DNA from: Buttiauxella massiliensis
GTDB taxonomy: Bacteria > Pseudomonadota > Gammaproteobacteria > Enterobacterales > Enterobacteriaceae
Assembly: GCF_902500225.1 (NCBI RefSeq)
Contig: NZ_LR722656.1
Coordinates: 124,001-188,000, forward strand
Reading direction: 5' to 3'
Length of the DNA: 64,000 bases
The stretch's first letter is position 1, and the number at the start of each line of letters is the position of its first letter. The notes under the pieces are model-generated. The model saw only the letters and a program-made list of their open reading frames with translations. It ran no database searches and had not been told where the DNA came from. Position numbers and translations under genes: made by a program. Shown here in pieces: positions 42,031-53,966 of this stretch.

Positions 42031-44445
42031 ATGGCGATGAAAAAGTTGCTCATAGCGTCGCTGCTGTTTAGCAGCGCCACCGTATACGGTGCAGACGGGT
42101 TCGTGGTGAAGGATATTCATTTCGAAGGCCTGCAGCGAGTCGCCGTCGGTGCGGCCCTCCTCAGCATGCCGGTTCGCGTAGGCGATACTGTCTCTGACGA
42201 GGATATCAGTAATACTATTCGTTCACTGTTTGCTACCGGGAACTTCGAAGATGTCCGGGTACTTCGTGATGGCGAAACGTTAGTTGTTCAGGTGAAAGAA
42301 CGCCCGACAATCGCGAGTATTACCTTCTCCGGTAACAAGTCCGTGAAGGACGACATGCTCAAGCAGAACCTCGAGGCTTCTAGTGTGCGTGTCGGCGAAT
42401 CACTGGATAGAACGACCCTGGCTGATATTGAAAAAGGGCTGGAAGATTTCTACTACAGCGTTGGTAAATACAGTGCCAGCGTGAAAGCCGTTGTTACGCC
42501 ATTGCCGCGTAACCGTGTTGACCTGAAACTGGTATTCCAGGAAGGTGTTTCTGCCAAAATTCAGCAAATCAACATCGTCGGTAACCATGCGTTTACGACT
42601 GATGAACTCATTTCGCATTTCCAGTTGCGCGATGAAGTGCCATGGTGGAACGTGGTGGGTGACCGTAAATACCAGAAACAGAAGCTGGCCGGCGATCTCG
42701 AAACGCTGCGCAGTTATTATCTGGATCGCGGTTATGCCCGCTTTAACATCGATTCGACTCAGGTCAGTTTGACGCCTGATAAGAAAAGTATTTACGTGAC
42801 CATCAACGTTACAGAAGGCGATCAGTACAAGATTGCTGGCGTGACGGTGAACGGTAATCTGGCAGGGCACTCAGCAGAAATTGAAACGCTGACTAAGCTC
42901 AAACCAGGTGAGCTTTATAACGGCACCAAAGTGACCAAGATGGAAGACGACATCAAGAAATTATTGGGTCGTTATGGTTACGCCTATCCACGTGTGCAAA
43001 CGCAACCTGAAATCAACGATGCAGATAAGACCGTTAAACTGCATGTGAACGTTGATTCTGGTAACCGTTATTACGTGCGTAAAATTCGTTTTGAAGGCAA
43101 CGACACCAGTAAAGATTCAGTCCTGCGTCGCGAAATGCGCCAAATGGAAGGGACCTGGCTGGGTAGCGATCTTGTGAACTCAGGTAAAGATCGTCTGAAT
43201 CGTTTGGGTTACTTCGAAACTGTAGATGTTGATACGCAACGTGTGTCAGGTAGCCCTGACCAGGTTGATGTGGTCTACAAAGTTAAAGAGCGTAACACCG
43301 GTAGCTTCAACTTCGGTGTGGGTTACGGTACTGAAAGTGGTATCAGCTTCCAGGTAGGTGTCCAGCAGGACAACTGGTTAGGAACAGGATACTCGGTAGG
43401 TATCAACGGTACTAAAAACGATTATCAGACATATGCTGAATTGTCGGTAACCGATCCATACTTTACAGTTGACGGTGTGAGCCTCGGCGGCCGCGTCTTC
43501 TACAATGACTTTAAAGCTGATGATGCGGATCTTTCTGACTACACCAACACAAGTTATGGTGTGGACGGAACGCTTGGCTTCCCGGTTAACGAAAACAACA
43601 CATTGCGTCTGGGCTTAGGTTACGTTCACAACGACCTGTCCAACATGCAACCGCAGGTTGCGATGTGGCGTTATCTGGATTCTGTTGGTCAATCGGCTAG
43701 CACGTCATCTGATGACAATGGTTTTGCTGCAGATGACTTCACGCTGAACTATGGTTGGACTTACAACAAGCTTGACCGTGGTTACTTCCCAACGGAAGGC
43801 TCACGTGTGAACCTGAACGGTAAAGTTACCGTGCCGGGCTCTGATAACGAGTTCTATAAAGTCACTCTGGATACGGCAAGCTACTTCCCAATTGATGAAG
43901 ATCATACGTGGGTCATGTTAGGACGTACTCGTTGGGGCTACGGTGATGGTCTAGGCGGCAAAGAAATGCCGTTCTATGAGAACTTCTATGCCGGTGGTTC
44001 CAGTACTGTTCGTGGTTTCCAGTCCAATAACATTGGTCCTAAAGCTGTTTATTATGGCGGCAATGATACAGATAACTGTAACAAAGCTTCATCAACTGAA
44101 GTGTGTAGTTCTGATGATGCAGTCGGTGGTAACGCAATGGCAGTGGCAAGTCTTGAACTTATCACGCCAACGCCATTCTTGAGCGAGAAGTATGCGAACT
44201 CAGTTCGTACCTCTCTGTTCGTGGATGCAGGTACTGTTTGGGATACTAACTGGGATAATACCAAGTATTCTGCAGACGGGATTCCGGACTACAGTGACCC
44301 AAGTAATATTCGTATGTCAGCAGGTATCGCATTGCAATGGATGTCACCGCTGGGGCCGTTGGTCTTCTCTTATGCCCAACCGTTCAAGAAGTACGAAGGC
44401 GACAAAGCGGAGCAGTTCCAGTTTAACATTGGTAAAACCTGGTAA
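42031..44445 (+). CDS. bamA: Outer membrane protein assembly factor BamA
   Basis: Central component of the BAM complex that folds outer-membrane proteins. 804 residues against 810 in E. coli. Signal peptide ends VYGA, then five POTRA domains to about residue 420 and a 16-strand barrel with the conserved VRGF motif in loop 6 and the terminal aromatic in NIGKTW. Loop 6 is shorter than in E. coli and more acidic, but keeps two cysteines ([10 protein letters not shown]) that form its disulfide. AGGAAG stands 14 nt upstream. Confidence 0.98.
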   Translation: MAMKKLLIASLLFSSATVYGADGFVVKDIHFEGLQRVAVGAALLSMPVRVGDTVSDEDISNTIRSLFATGNFEDVRVLRDGETLVVQVKERPTIASITFSGNKSVKDDMLKQNLEASSVRVGESLDRTTLADIEKGLEDFYYSVGKYSASVKAVVTPLPRNRVDLKLVFQEGVSAKIQQINIVGNHAFTTDELISHFQLRDEVPWWNVVGDRKYQKQKLAGDLETLRSYYLDRGYARFNIDSTQVSLTPDKKSIYVTINVTEGDQYKIAGVTVNGNLAGHSAEIETLTKLKPGELYNGTKVTKMEDDIKKLLGRYGYAYPRVQTQPEINDADKTVKLHVNVDSGNRYYVRKIRFEGNDTSKDSVLRREMRQMEGTWLGSDLVNSGKDRLNRLGYFETVDVDTQRVSGSPDQVDVVYKVKERNTGSFNFGVGYGTESGISFQVGVQQDNWLGTGYSVGINGTKNDYQTYAELSVTDPYFTVDGVSLGGRVFYNDFKADDADLSDYTNTSYGVDGTLGFPVNENNTLRLGLGYVHNDLSNMQPQVAMWRYLDSVGQSASTSSDDNGFAADDFTLNYGWTYNKLDRGYFPTEGSRVNLNGKVTVPGSDNEFYKVTLDTASYFPIDEDHTWVMLGRTRWGYGDGLGGKEMPFYENFYAGGSSTVRGFQSNNIGPKAVYYGGNDTDNCNKASSTEVCSSDDAVGGNAMAVASLELITPTPFLSEKYANSVRTSLFVDAGTVWDTNWDNTKYSADGIPDYSDPSNIRMSAGIALQWMSPLGPLVFSYAQPFKKYEGDKAEQFQFNIGKTW

Positions 44446-44488
44446 CTGTTCTGTGCGAAGGATTGTATAAAAGCAGTGTAGCGTTGAT

Positions 44489-44514
44489 GCCAGTTCGCGA
44501 AATGCAGAACTGGC
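44489..44514 (+). repeat. bamA-skp intergenic hairpin
   Basis: GCCAGTTC and GAACTGGC form an 8-bp stem with a 10-base loop, followed by an A-run rather than a T-run. It may tune mRNA processing between bamA and skp. Confidence 0.5.
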
Positions 44515-44566
44515 ACACGCAAAAAAGAGTGTCTTCGGACACATTCGGGATGGTAAGGAGTTTATT

Positions 44567-45067
44567 GTGAAAAAGTGGTTATTTGCCGCAGGTCTTGGCC
44601 TCGCTATGGCTGCATCTGCCAGCGTTCAAGCAGCTGACAGCATTGCTGTAGTAAACATGGGCAACCTGTTCCAACAGGTAGCACAGAGCACCGGTGTGTC
44701 TAAAACTCTTGAAAACGAGTTTAAAGGCCGCGCAAGCGAGTTGCAGAATATGGAAGGCGACCTGCAATCCAAAATGCAAAAGCTGCAACGTGATGGCTCT
44801 ACCATGAAATCTGCTGACCGCAGCAAAGCTGAAAAAGATCTGATGGCTCAACGTCAGCAGTTCCAGACTAAAGCTCAGGCATTCGAACAAGATCGTCAAC
44901 GTCGTTCTAACGAAGAGCGTGGCAAACTTGTTACTCGTATTCAGAGCGCAGTGAAGAAAATTGCTGACGACAAAGGCATCGACGTAGTTCTGGATGCTAA
45001 CACCGTTGCTTATGCAGGTAGCAGTGTTAAAGACATCACTTCAGATGTTCTGAAACAGGTTAAATAA
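44567..45067 (+). CDS. skp: Periplasmic chaperone Skp (OmpH)
   Basis: Trimeric chaperone that carries unfolded outer-membrane proteins across the periplasm. The GTG start at 44567 follows TAAGGAG. Signal peptide of about 22 residues ends VQAADS. The long charged middle (about 45-130) forms the coiled-coil tentacles. Length 166 against 161 in E. coli. Ends 3 bp before lpxD. Confidence 0.96.
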   Translation: MKKWLFAAGLGLAMAASASVQAADSIAVVNMGNLFQQVAQSTGVSKTLENEFKGRASELQNMEGDLQSKMQKLQRDGSTMKSADRSKAEKDLMAQRQQFQTKAQAFEQDRQRRSNEERGKLVTRIQSAVKKIADDKGIDVVLDANTVAYAGSSVKDITSDVLKQVK

Positions 45068-45070
45068 GTA

Positions 45071-46096
45071 ATGTCTTCAATTCGACTGGCTGATTTAGCC
45101 CAGCAGTTGGATGCAGATTTGCACGGTGATGGCGATCTCGTCATCACCGGCGTTGCATCTATGCAAACGGCCCAGGCTGGCCAAATTACGTTTATGGTTA
45201 ACCCACGTTACCGTGAGCAATTGGCTGTTTGCCAGGCTTCTGCCGTCGTTATGACTGAAGCCGACCTCCCTTTCGCACATAGCGCTGCATTGGTAGTGAA
45301 GAATCCCTACCTCACATATGCTCGCATGGCGCAAATCCTTGATTCCACGCCGCAACCTGCTCAAAACATCGCACCAAGTGCAGTGATTGATGCAACTGCG
45401 ACGTTGGGTAATAACGTAGCCATTGGCGCTAATGCGGTTATCGAGTCTGGTGTCGTGCTGGGTGATGACGTCGTAATTGGCCCTGGCTGTTTCGTGGGTA
45501 AACACACCAAAATTGGTGCTGGCACACGCCTGTGGGCGAATGTTTCGATTTACCATGAAATCCAGATTGGTGAACAGTGCCTGGTTCAGTCCGGTACCGT
45601 CATCGGTTCAGATGGTTTTGGTTACGCTAACGATCGTGGCAACTGGGTGAAGATCCCCCAACTTGGCCGCGTGATCATTGGCGATCGTGTCGAGATCGGT
45701 GCCTGTACTACGATTGACCGTGGCGCACTAGACGATACGATTATTGGCAATGGTGTTATCATTGATAATCAATGCCAGATTGCACATAACGTTGTGATTG
45801 GCGACAATACTGCTGTTGCTGGCGGTGTGATCATGGCAGGCAGCCTGAAAATTGGCCGTTACTGCATGATTGGTGGTGCCAGTGTTATCAATGGCCATAT
45901 GGAAATCTGCGATAAAGTCACTGTGACTGGAATGGGCATGGTAATGCGCCCTATCACAGAGCCGGGGGTTTACTCATCAGGTATTCCATTACAGCCGAAC
46001 AAAGTGTGGCGTAAAACAGCCGCGTTGGTGATGAATATCGACGAGATCAGCAAACGCTTGAAATCCGTTGAGAAAAAAATCAATCAACAAGACTAA
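45071..46096 (+). CDS. lpxD: UDP-3-O-(3-hydroxymyristoyl)glucosamine N-acyltransferase
   Basis: Third step of lipid A synthesis. 341 residues: N-terminal uridine-binding domain, then a left-handed beta-helix of hexapeptide repeats (about 110-300), with the catalytic His in [13 protein letters not shown] (about residue 239), and a C-terminal helical tail. Confidence 0.97.
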   Translation: MSSIRLADLAQQLDADLHGDGDLVITGVASMQTAQAGQITFMVNPRYREQLAVCQASAVVMTEADLPFAHSAALVVKNPYLTYARMAQILDSTPQPAQNIAPSAVIDATATLGNNVAIGANAVIESGVVLGDDVVIGPGCFVGKHTKIGAGTRLWANVSIYHEIQIGEQCLVQSGTVIGSDGFGYANDRGNWVKIPQLGRVIIGDRVEIGACTTIDRGALDDTIIGNGVIIDNQCQIAHNVVIGDNTAVAGGVIMAGSLKIGRYCMIGGASVINGHMEICDKVTVTGMGMVMRPITEPGVYSSGIPLQPNKVWRKTAALVMNIDEISKRLKSVEKKINQQD

Positions 46097-46135
46097 AAGT
46101 CACCCGCCCAAGACGCGTTAGTGCTTACTGATTTG

Positions 46136-46170
46136 CGGCCTGCTAGCTATCCAGAGATAGTCGCAGGCCG
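46136..46170 (+). repeat. lpxD-fabZ intergenic hairpin
   Basis: CGGCCTGC and GCAGGCCG (8 bp) with an inner CTAT/ATAG pair, followed by TGTTATTATTGT. It could act as a weak attenuator between lpxD and fabZ, or be an RNA stability element. Confidence 0.5.
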
Positions 46171-46212
46171 TGTTATTATTGTCATTTGGTACATTTAGAC
46201 AGGAAGAGTATC

Positions 46213-46668
46213 TTGACTACCGACACTCATACTCTGCACATCGAAGAGATTTTGGAACTTCTGCCACACCGTTACCCGTTCTTACTGGTAGACCGCGTGC
46301 TGGATTTTGAAGAAGGGCGTTTTTTACGTGCAGTAAAAAATGTCACAGTAAACGAGCCGTTTTTCCAGGGCCACTTCCCTGGTAAACCGATTTTCCCGGG
46401 CGTGCTGATTCTTGAAGCAATGGCGCAAGCCACCGGTATTCTTGCGTTCAAAAGCGTAGGGAAACTGGAACCTGGTGAGCTTTACTACTTTGCTGGTATC
46501 GATGAAGCGCGTTTCAAACGCCCAGTCGTACCTGGTGACCAGATGGTCATGGAAGTTACTTTCGAGAAAACCCGCCGTGGTCTGACGCGCTTTAAAGGCG
46601 TGGCAACTGTTGACGGTAAAATTGTCTGTGAAGCAACTATGATGTGTGCCCGCAGCCGGGAGAGTTAA
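46213..46668 (+). CDS. fabZ: 3-hydroxyacyl-[ACP] dehydratase FabZ
   Basis: Dehydrates 3-hydroxyacyl-ACP in fatty acid elongation and competes with LpxA for 3-hydroxymyristoyl-ACP. The TTG at 46213, with AGGAAGAG upstream, gives 151 residues starting [13 protein letters not shown] as in E. coli; an in-frame earlier start is rejected. Catalytic His and Glu lie in [11 protein letters not shown] and LILEAMAQ. Confidence 0.96.
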   Translation: MTTDTHTLHIEEILELLPHRYPFLLVDRVLDFEEGRFLRAVKNVTVNEPFFQGHFPGKPIFPGVLILEAMAQATGILAFKSVGKLEPGELYYFAGIDEARFKRPVVPGDQMVMEVTFEKTRRGLTRFKGVATVDGKIVCEATMMCARSRES

Positions 46669-46671
46669 TAC

Positions 46672-47460
46672 GTGATTGATAAATCCGCCTTTATTCATCC
46701 ATCCGCCATTGTGGAAGAAGGTGCCGTTATTGGTGCTAACGTCCATATTGGTCCGTTTTGTATTGTTGGTCCGCATGTTGAAATCGGTGAAGGTACCGTT
46801 CTGAAATCTCATGTTGTGGTAAATGGTCACACGACTATTGGCCGTGACAACGAGATTTATCAGTTCGCTTCCATTGGTGAAGTTAACCAGGATCTTAAAT
46901 ATGCTGGTGAACCGACCCGTGTGGAAATTGGCGATCGCAACCGCATTCGCGAAAGCGTCACCATCCATCGTGGAACAGAGCAGGGCGGTGGTTTGACGAA
47001 GGTGGGTAGCGATAACCTGCTGATGGTCAACGCTCACGTAGCGCATGACTGTACGGTCGGTAACCGCTGTATCCTCGCAAATAACGCAACTCTTGCTGGT
47101 CACGTTTCCGTTGATGATTTCGCAATCATTGGTGGTATGACCGCTGTGCATCAGTTCTGCATTATCGGTGCGCACGTGATGGTGGGGGGGTGTTCTGGTG
47201 TGGCACAAGATGTTCCACCGTATGTTATTGCGCAGGGCAACCACGCAACGCCGTTCGGCGTAAATATCGAAGGTCTGAAACGCCGCGGTTTCTCAAGAGA
47301 AGCGATACACGCTGTTCGCAACGCGTATAAAATTCTCTACCGCAGCGGGAAAACCTTCGAAGAAGCGAAGCCTGAGATTGCTGCGATTGCCGAGCAACAT
47401 CCAGAAGTGAACGCATTTGTTGAATTTTTTGAACGTTCAACTCGTGGTCTGATTCGCTAA
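46672..47460 (+). CDS. lpxA: UDP-N-acetylglucosamine O-acyltransferase
   Basis: First step of lipid A synthesis. GTG start at 46672, 3 bp after fabZ; 262 residues as in E. coli. Left-handed beta-helix of hexapeptide repeats; the catalytic His125 is in [13 protein letters not shown] (numbering by family). The C-terminal helical domain starts near residue 190. The next gene's ATG follows its TAA directly. Confidence 0.98.
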   Translation: MIDKSAFIHPSAIVEEGAVIGANVHIGPFCIVGPHVEIGEGTVLKSHVVVNGHTTIGRDNEIYQFASIGEVNQDLKYAGEPTRVEIGDRNRIRESVTIHRGTEQGGGLTKVGSDNLLMVNAHVAHDCTVGNRCILANNATLAGHVSVDDFAIIGGMTAVHQFCIIGAHVMVGGCSGVAQDVPPYVIAQGNHATPFGVNIEGLKRRGFSREAIHAVRNAYKILYRSGKTFEEAKPEIAAIAEQHPEVNAFVEFFERSTRGLIR

Positions 47461-48609
47461 ATGAAACCTGGTCGTCCGCTTACGATTGCCCTGGTCGCCG
47501 GAGAAACTTCCGGCGATATTCTTGGCGCAGGTCTGATTCGTGCTCTGAAAGCCCGTCATCCTGATGCTCGCTTTATTGGTGTTGCAGGGCCTTTGATGCA
47601 GGCTGAAGGCTGCGAAGCCTGGTATGAGATGGAAGAGCTAGCGGTAATGGGCATTGTTGAAGTGCTCGGTCGCCTGCGTCGCTTATTACATATCCGAGCC
47701 GATCTCACGCGCCGTTTCACCGAATTGCAGCCAGATGTTTTTGTCGGCATCGATGCGCCTGATTTCAACATCACGCTCGAAGGCAATCTTAAGAAGCAGG
47801 GTATTCGCACCATTCATTACGTCAGCCCTTCCGTTTGGGCATGGCGGCAAAAACGCGTTTTCAAAATTGGCAGAGCAACGGATTTAGTGCTCGCATTTCT
47901 GCCTTTCGAAAAAGCGTTTTACGATAGATTTAATGTCCCGTGTCGGTTTATCGGTCATACCATGGCTGATGCCATGCCGCTTGATCCTGATAAAAATGCC
48001 GCACGCGCGACTCTGGGGATTTCCCCAGAGGCTAAATGCCTGGCGCTATTACCGGGGAGTCGTGGCGCAGAAGTTGAAATGCTCAGCGCGGATTTCCTGA
48101 AAACAGCTCTTTTGCTGCGTGAGCGTTTCCCGGGGCTGGAAATTGTCGTTCCGCTGGTTAACGCCAAACGGCGTGAGCAGTTCGAGCGTATCAAAGCAGA
48201 AGTCGCACCTGACCTGACGATGCACCTGCTCAATGGACAAGGGCGTGAAGCGATGGTCGCAAGCGATGCCGCATTGCTGGCATCGGGTACCGCAGCCCTT
48301 GAGTGCATGCTGGCGAAATGCCCAATGGTGGTTGGTTATCGCATGAAACCGTTCACTTTCTGGCTTGCGAAGCGCCTTGTCAAAACGGATTACGTTTCAC
48401 TGCCAAATCTGCTGGCTGGTCGTGAACTGGTTAAAGAATTATTGCAGGATGAGTGCGAGCCCAATGCGCTTGCAAAGGCGCTTGGCCCGCTGCTTGAAGA
48501 TGGGGCGCAGAGCCACCAAATGCATGACACCTTCCGCGAACTGCATCAGCAAATTCGTTGTAACGCCGATGAGCAGGCGGCGAATGCCGTGCTGGAGCTC
48601 GCTCAATGA
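47461..48609 (+). CDS. lpxB: Lipid-A-disaccharide synthase
   Basis: Condenses UDP-2,3-diacylglucosamine and lipid X to the lipid A disaccharide. GT-B family 19 enzyme, 382 residues. N-terminal [15 protein letters not shown], then [21 protein letters not shown] and PGSRGAEV, with the C-terminal block [20 protein letters not shown]. Starts with no gap after lpxA and overlaps rnhB by 4 nt. Confidence 0.97.
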   Translation: MKPGRPLTIALVAGETSGDILGAGLIRALKARHPDARFIGVAGPLMQAEGCEAWYEMEELAVMGIVEVLGRLRRLLHIRADLTRRFTELQPDVFVGIDAPDFNITLEGNLKKQGIRTIHYVSPSVWAWRQKRVFKIGRATDLVLAFLPFEKAFYDRFNVPCRFIGHTMADAMPLDPDKNAARATLGISPEAKCLALLPGSRGAEVEMLSADFLKTALLLRERFPGLEIVVPLVNAKRREQFERIKAEVAPDLTMHLLNGQGREAMVASDAALLASGTAALECMLAKCPMVVGYRMKPFTFWLAKRLVKTDYVSLPNLLAGRELVKELLQDECEPNALAKALGPLLEDGAQSHQMHDTFRELHQQIRCNADEQAANAVLELAQ

Positions 48610-49202
48610 TTGAATTTATTTACCCTCATACACATCTGGTCGCAGGTGTTGATGAAGTGGGTCGAGGCCCGCTGGTTGGCGCAGTCGTCACTGCAGCGGT
48701 TATTCTCGATCCTGCAAAGCCTATCATTGGCCTTGCTGATTCTAAGAAACTCTCAGAAAAACGCCGCAATGCGCTGTACGATGAAATCGTCGAAAAGGCG
48801 CTGTCATGGAGTCTTGGCCGTGCTGAGCCAGAAGAGATCGACCAGTTAAACATTTTGCATGCCACCATGCTTGCGATGCAGCGTGCCGTCGCTGGCCTGT
48901 GCGTGGTTCCTGAATATGTATTGATTGATGGTAACCGCTGTCCTGCATTGCCTATGCCTTCTCTGGCTGTGGTAAAAGGTGACAGCCGGGTTGCAGAAAT
49001 AAGTGCTGCATCAATAATTGCCAAAGTGACGCGCGATCGTGAAATGGCAGAGCTTGATCTCTCTTTCCCGCAATACGGTTTTGCCCAACATAAGGGCTAC
49101 CCCACAGCTTTCCATCTGGAAAAGCTGGCAGAGCATGGCGCGACTGAACATCATCGTCGTAGCTTTGCTCCGGTCAAACGCGCTCTCGGACTGGCGTCCT
49201 GA
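48606..49202 (+). CDS. rnhB: Ribonuclease HII
   Basis: Removes ribonucleotides from DNA. 198 residues. Acidic catalytic residues appear in [13 protein letters not shown] (Asp, Glu) and LIDGNRCPA; the GRG motif that recognises a single ribonucleotide is present. ATG overlaps the lpxB stop (ATGA), so it is coupled to lpxB. Confidence 0.97.
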   Translation: MIEFIYPHTHLVAGVDEVGRGPLVGAVVTAAVILDPAKPIIGLADSKKLSEKRRNALYDEIVEKALSWSLGRAEPEEIDQLNILHATMLAMQRAVAGLCVVPEYVLIDGNRCPALPMPSLAVVKGDSRVAEISAASIIAKVTRDREMAELDLSFPQYGFAQHKGYPTAFHLEKLAEHGATEHHRRSFAPVKRALGLAS

Positions 49203-49240
49203 TTTGCGGACGTACGTTACACATCTAAACGGAATGAGAA

Positions 49241-52200
49241 ATGGCTGAACCACGTTTCGTGCACCTGCGAGTGCACAGCGACTACTCCATGGTTGATGGC
49301 CTGGCAAAAACAGCTCCGCTGGTGAAGAAAGCCGCGGCGATGGGGATGCCAGCAATTGCGATCACTGATTTTACTAACCTTTGTGGGCTGGTGAAATTCT
49401 ATGGTGCTGCGCATGGTGCAGGGCTTAAGCCGATCATTGGTGCAGATTTTAACGTTGCGAATGAATTGCTGGGCGATGAACTCAGCCATTTAACCGTGCT
49501 TGCCGCAAACAATGTCGGTTATCAAAACCTGACGTTGCTCATCTCTAAAGCTTACCAGCGTGGTTACGGTGCTGCGGGCCCAATTATCGACCGAGCCTGG
49601 CTTGGCGAACTGAACGATGGGCTGATCCTTCTTTCTGGTGGGCGCATGGGGGATATTGGCAAAAACTTGTTGCGTGGAAATACGGCACAGCTCGATCTGT
49701 GCCTGGAATTCTACCAGCAGTATTTTGCCGATCGCTTCTATCTGGAACTGATTCGTACAGGTCGTCCTGATGAAGAAAGCTATTTGCATGCTGCCGTCGC
49801 TTTAGCCGATGAACGTGGTTTGCCGGTCGTAGCAACCAACGATGTAAGGTTCATTGAGTCCACAGATTTTGATGCTCATGAAATCCGCGTTGCTATCCAC
49901 GATGGTTTTACCCTTGACGACCCTAAACGACCGCGTAATTACTCTTCGCAGCAGTATCTTCGTACTGAAGAGGAGATGTGCGAACTCTTTTCAGACGTCC
50001 CGGAAGCGCTGGAAAACAGCGTAGAAATCGCCAGACGCTGTAACGTTACTGTGCGTCTGGGCGAGTACTTCCTACCGCAGTTCCCAACTGGTGATATGTC
50101 GACTGAAGACTTCCTGGTCATGAAGTCTAAGGAAGGGCTCGAAGATCGTCTGGAATTCTTGTTCAAAGATCCTGAGGAGCGCGCGGCAAAAAGACCGCCG
50201 TACGACGAGCGTCTGGATATTGAGCTTAAAGTTATTAACCAGATGGGATTCCCAGGCTACTTCCTGATCGTTATGGAATTTATCCAGTGGTCCAAAGACA
50301 ACGGCGTGCCGGTAGGGCCTGGCCGTGGTTCTGGTGCGGGTTCACTGGTTGCTTATGCTCTGAAAATTACCGATCTTGATCCGCTGGAATTTGACCTGCT
50401 GTTCGAACGTTTCCTTAACCCGGAACGTGTATCGATGCCTGACTTCGACATCGACTTCTGCATGGAAAAACGCGATTGGGTTATTGACCACGTCGCCGAA
50501 ATGTACGGGCGCGAGGCGGTATCACAAATTATTACCTTCGGTACGATGGCGGCAAAAGCGGTTATCCGCGATGTGGGCCGTGTACTGGGGCACCCGTACG
50601 GTTTTGTCGATCGTATCTCTAAACTGATCCCGCCCGATCCGGGGATGACGCTTGCTAAAGCGTTTGAAGTTGAACCGCAGCTTCCTGAAATGTACGACGC
50701 TGACGAAGAAGTTAAAGCGCTTATCGACATGGCGCGTAAACTTGAAGGCGTAACGCGTAACGCCGGTAAACATGCCGGTGGCGTGGTAATTGCGCCAACC
50801 AAAATTACTGACTTTGCTCCGCTTTATTGCGATGACCAGGGCCAAAACCCGGTCACCCAGTTCGATAAAAACGATGTGGAATATGCGGGCCTTGTGAAGT
50901 TCGACTTCCTGGGCTTGCGTACGCTGACCATCATCGACTGGGCGTTGAAGATGATCAACCCGCGTCGGGCGAAGCAAGGTTTAGAGCCGATTGATATCGC
51001 CGCTATCCCGCTCGAAGATAAGAAAAGCTTCGACATGCTGCAACGCTCGGAAACCACAGCGGTGTTCCAGCTAGAATCCCGCGGCATGAAAGATCTTATC
51101 AAGCGTCTGCAGCCTGACTGCTTCGAAGATATGATCGCACTGGTAGCGCTGTTCCGCCCTGGCCCGCTGCAATCAGGCATGGTTGATAACTTTATCGACC
51201 GTAAACACGGGCGTGAAGCCATCTCTTACCCTGATATTCAATGGCAGCATGAAAGCCTGAAACCGGTGCTGGAGCCGACCTACGGTATTATCCTGTATCA
51301 AGAACAGGTGATGCAGATTGCGCAGGTGCTGGCGGGATACTCGCTGGGCGGTGCGGACATGCTGCGTCGTGCAATGGGTAAAAAGAACCCGGTCGAAATG
51401 GCGAAGCAGCGTGGCGGTTTTGAAGATGGTGCGAAATCTCGTGGCATTGATGGTGAGCTGGCGATTAAGATCTTCGACCTGGTAGAGAAATTTGCCGGTT
51501 ATGGGTTTAACAAATCTCACTCAGCTGCTTATGCATTGGTTTCCTACCAAACGCTGTGGTTAAAAGCGCACTATCCGGCAGAGTTTATGGCGGCGGTGAT
51601 GACTGCTGACATGGATAACACTGAGAAAATCGTCGGCCTGGTAGATGAATGCTGGCGCATGGGCCTGAAAATTCTGCCACCGGATATTAACTCCGGGCTG
51701 TACCATTTCCACGTTAATGACGACGGGGAAATTGTTTACGGTATCGGTGCGATTAAAGGTGTCGGTGAAGGCCCGATTGAAGCGATAATTGAGGCGCGTA
51801 ACAAAGGCGGTTATTTCCGGGAGTTATTCGACCTCTGTGCGCGAGCTGACGTTAAAAAACTCAATAAACGAATCCTTGAAAAATTAGTGATGTCCGGGGC
51901 ATTTGACCGCCTCGGACCGCATCGCGCCGCATTAATGAATGCGCTGCCCGATGCACTTAAAGCGGCTGACCAACACGCCAAAGCCGAAGCTATCGGCCAG
52001 GTGGATATGTTCGGTGTGCTGGCCGATGAGCCGGAGCAGGTTGAGCAGTCCTACGCCAGCGTGACTCCGTGGCCAGAACAAGTGGTACTGGATGGCGAAC
52101 GTGAAACGTTAGGTCTATACCTGACTGGACACCCCATCACGCAGTATCTGAAAGAAATTGAGCGCTATGTCGGTGGCATGCGCCTGAAAGAGATGCACCC

Positions 52201-52723
52201 GACAGAACGTGGTAAAATGACCACAGCTGCGGGTCTGGTGATTGCTTCGCGGGTGATGGTTACCAAGCGTGGCAATCGCATTGGCATCTGCACTCTGGAT
52301 GACCGTTCTGGTCGCCTGGAAGTGATGCTATTCACAGATGCGTTAGAAAAGTACCAGCATCTGTTGGAAAAAGACCGTATCCTGATCGTCAGTGGACAGG
52401 TCAGCTTTGATGACTTCAGCGGTGGCCTTAAAATGACCGCTCGCGAAGTTATGGACATAGACGAAGCCCGCGAAAAGTATGCGCGTGGGCTTGCTATCTC
52501 GCTGACGGACAGGCAAATTGATGACCAGCTTTTGAACCGTCTCCGTCAGTCTCTGGAACCCCATCGTTCGGGGACCATTCCAGTACATCTCTACTATCAG
52601 AGAGCGGATGCACGAGCACGTTTGCGCTTTGGCGCGGCATGGCGTGTTTCCCCAAGCGATCGTTTGCTCAATGAGCTTCGCTCGCTGATAGGCTCGGAGC
52701 AGGTGGAACTGGAGTTTGACTAA
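49241..52723 (+). CDS. dnaE: DNA polymerase III subunit alpha
   Basis: Replicative polymerase subunit. 1160 residues as in E. coli. N-terminal PHP domain ([13 protein letters not shown]), C-family polymerase with PDFDIDF holding two catalytic aspartates (about 401, 403), a third near 555, [10 protein letters not shown], then helix-hairpin-helix, an OB fold (about 990-1070) and a C-terminal clamp-binding QADMF-like segment GQVDMFG near residue 920. Confidence 0.99.
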   Translation: MAEPRFVHLRVHSDYSMVDGLAKTAPLVKKAAAMGMPAIAITDFTNLCGLVKFYGAAHGAGLKPIIGADFNVANELLGDELSHLTVLAANNVGYQNLTLLISKAYQRGYGAAGPIIDRAWLGELNDGLILLSGGRMGDIGKNLLRGNTAQLDLCLEFYQQYFADRFYLELIRTGRPDEESYLHAAVALADERGLPVVATNDVRFIESTDFDAHEIRVAIHDGFTLDDPKRPRNYSSQQYLRTEEEMCELFSDVPEALENSVEIARRCNVTVRLGEYFLPQFPTGDMSTEDFLVMKSKEGLEDRLEFLFKDPEERAAKRPPYDERLDIELKVINQMGFPGYFLIVMEFIQWSKDNGVPVGPGRGSGAGSLVAYALKITDLDPLEFDLLFERFLNPERVSMPDFDIDFCMEKRDWVIDHVAEMYGREAVSQIITFGTMAAKAVIRDVGRVLGHPYGFVDRISKLIPPDPGMTLAKAFEVEPQLPEMYDADEEVKALIDMARKLEGVTRNAGKHAGGVVIAPTKITDFAPLYCDDQGQNPVTQFDKNDVEYAGLVKFDFLGLRTLTIIDWALKMINPRRAKQGLEPIDIAAIPLEDKKSFDMLQRSETTAVFQLESRGMKDLIKRLQPDCFEDMIALVALFRPGPLQSGMVDNFIDRKHGREAISYPDIQWQHESLKPVLEPTYGIILYQEQVMQIAQVLAGYSLGGADMLRRAMGKKNPVEMAKQRGGFEDGAKSRGIDGELAIKIFDLVEKFAGYGFNKSHSAAYALVSYQTLWLKAHYPAEFMAAVMTADMDNTEKIVGLVDECWRMGLKILPPDINSGLYHFHVNDDGEIVYGIGAIKGVGEGPIEAIIEARNKGGYFRELFDLCARADVKKLNKRILEKLVMSGAFDRLGPHRAALMNALPDALKAADQHAKAEAIGQVDMFGVLADEPEQVEQSYASVTPWPEQVVLDGERETLGLYLTGHPITQYLKEIERYVGGMRLKEMHPTERGKMTTAAGLVIASRVMVTKRGNRIGICTLDDRSGRLEVMLFTDALEKYQHLLEKDRILIVSGQVSFDDFSGGLKMTAREVMDIDEAREKYARGLAISLTDRQIDDQLLNRLRQSLEPHRSGTIPVHLYYQRADARARLRFGAAWRVSPSDRLLNELRSLIGSEQVELEFD

Positions 52724-52735
52724 TACAGGAATATT

Positions 52736-53695
52736 ATGAGTCTGAATTTCCTCGATTTTGAACAGCCGATTGCAGAGCTGGAAGCGAAAATTGATTCCCT
52801 GACTGCAGTTAGCCGTCAGGACGAAAAGTTAGATATTAATCTGGACGAAGAAGTGCAGCGTCTGCGTGAAAAAAGCGTAGAACTCACACGTAAGATCTTC
52901 GCCGATTTAGGAGCATGGCAGATTGCTCAACTGGCGCGTCACCCGCAGCGCCCGTATACGCTTGATTACCTGCGTCTCGCTTTTGATGAGTTCGATGAAC
53001 TTGCGGGTGACCGTGCGTATGCTGACGACAAAGCTATTGTTGGCGGGATTGCGCGTCTTGATGGTCGTCCGGTGATGGTTATTGGCCATCAGAAAGGCCG
53101 TGAAACCAAAGAGAAGATTCGTCGTAACTTCGGTATGCCAGCACCAGAAGGCTATCGTAAAGCACTGCGTTTGATGGAAATGGCTGAGCGTTTCAATATG
53201 CCAATCATTACTTTCATCGACACTCCAGGAGCTTATCCTGGCGTGGGCGCGGAAGAACGCGGTCAGTCAGAAGCTATCGCGCGCAACCTGCGTGAAATGT
53301 CTGGCCTGAAAGTGCCGGTCATCTGTACCGTGATTGGTGAAGGTGGCTCCGGTGGTGCGCTGGCAATCGGCGTGGGTGATAAAGTGAATATGCTGCAATA
53401 CAGCACCTATTCCGTTATCTCCCCAGAAGGCTGCGCGTCTATTCTGTGGAAAAGTGCTGATAAAGCCCCGATCGCCGCAGAAGCCATGGGCATTATCGCA
53501 CCGCGTCTGAAAGAGTTGAAACTGATCGATACCGTTATCCCTGAACCACTGGGCGGCGCGCATCGTAATATTGAGACGATGGCGGCTTCACTGAAAGCGC
53601 AATTGCTGGCTGATTTAGCCGATCTGGACGTGTTAAATACCGAAGAGCTGTTGGCTCGTCGTTATCATCGGCTGATGAGTTACGGCTACGCGTGA
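52736..53695 (+). CDS. accA: Acetyl-CoA carboxylase carboxyltransferase subunit alpha
   Basis: With AccD, transfers CO2 from biotin to acetyl-CoA, the first step of fatty acid synthesis. 319 residues as in E. coli. Crotonase-fold motifs [18 protein letters not shown] and [15 protein letters not shown] are present. Follows dnaE by 12 bp with AGGA upstream. An ERIC element starts directly after its TGA. Confidence 0.98.
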   Translation: MSLNFLDFEQPIAELEAKIDSLTAVSRQDEKLDINLDEEVQRLREKSVELTRKIFADLGAWQIAQLARHPQRPYTLDYLRLAFDEFDELAGDRAYADDKAIVGGIARLDGRPVMVIGHQKGRETKEKIRRNFGMPAPEGYRKALRLMEMAERFNMPIITFIDTPGAYPGVGAEERGQSEAIARNLREMSGLKVPVICTVIGEGGSGGALAIGVGDKVNMLQYSTYSVISPEGCASILWKSADKAPIAAEAMGIIAPRLKELKLIDTVIPEPLGGAHRNIETMAASLKAQLLADLADLDVLNTEELLARRYHRLMSYGYA

Positions 53696-53822
53696 TATAC
53701 CCATCATCCTTCAAGCTGCAGGGGCGTTGGCTGCACTCACTTACCCGAATCACTTACTTTAGTAAGCTCATCGGGATAAGCTCCCTGGCCGCCTACCTGC
53801 AACTCGAATGCTAACGGGTATA
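53696..53822. repeat. ERIC element, copy 4 (accA-ldcC gap), variant type
   Basis: 127 bp with ends TATACCC and GGGTATA, left arm CCTTCAAGCTGCAG, right arm CTGCAACTCGAATG, and central hairpin CCCGAATCACTTACT, TT, AGTAAGCTCATCGGG. Same CCCGA/TCGGG type as copy 3 and same orientation. It begins at the base after the accA stop codon. Confidence 0.92.
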
Positions 53823-53831
53823 TTGAAGAAG

Positions 53832-53859
53832 AAGGTCAGAAGAAATTCTGACCTTTTTT
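53832..53859 (+). terminator. Rho-independent terminator after accA
   Basis: AAGGTCAGAA and TTCTGACCTT around GAAA, followed by a T-run. It lies just beyond the ERIC element, which would therefore be in the 3' untranslated part of the accA transcript. Confidence 0.92.
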
Positions 53860-53966
53860 ATTGCCTGGACTCCCGCACTTTAAGAAACCTTACCCTTCTG
53901 CGCTTGTTCTGCATCCCTTTTCAATAAACTATGATTACCTGAAGGTTTTTTGCCAGGAGGTGAGCG

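Noticed and set aside
46324-47244. Long open frame (about 306 codons) on the minus strand across fabZ and lpxA
   Set aside because: It is antisense to two well-supported essential genes; hexapeptide-repeat codon patterns often leave the opposite strand open. The translation is not like any family I know.
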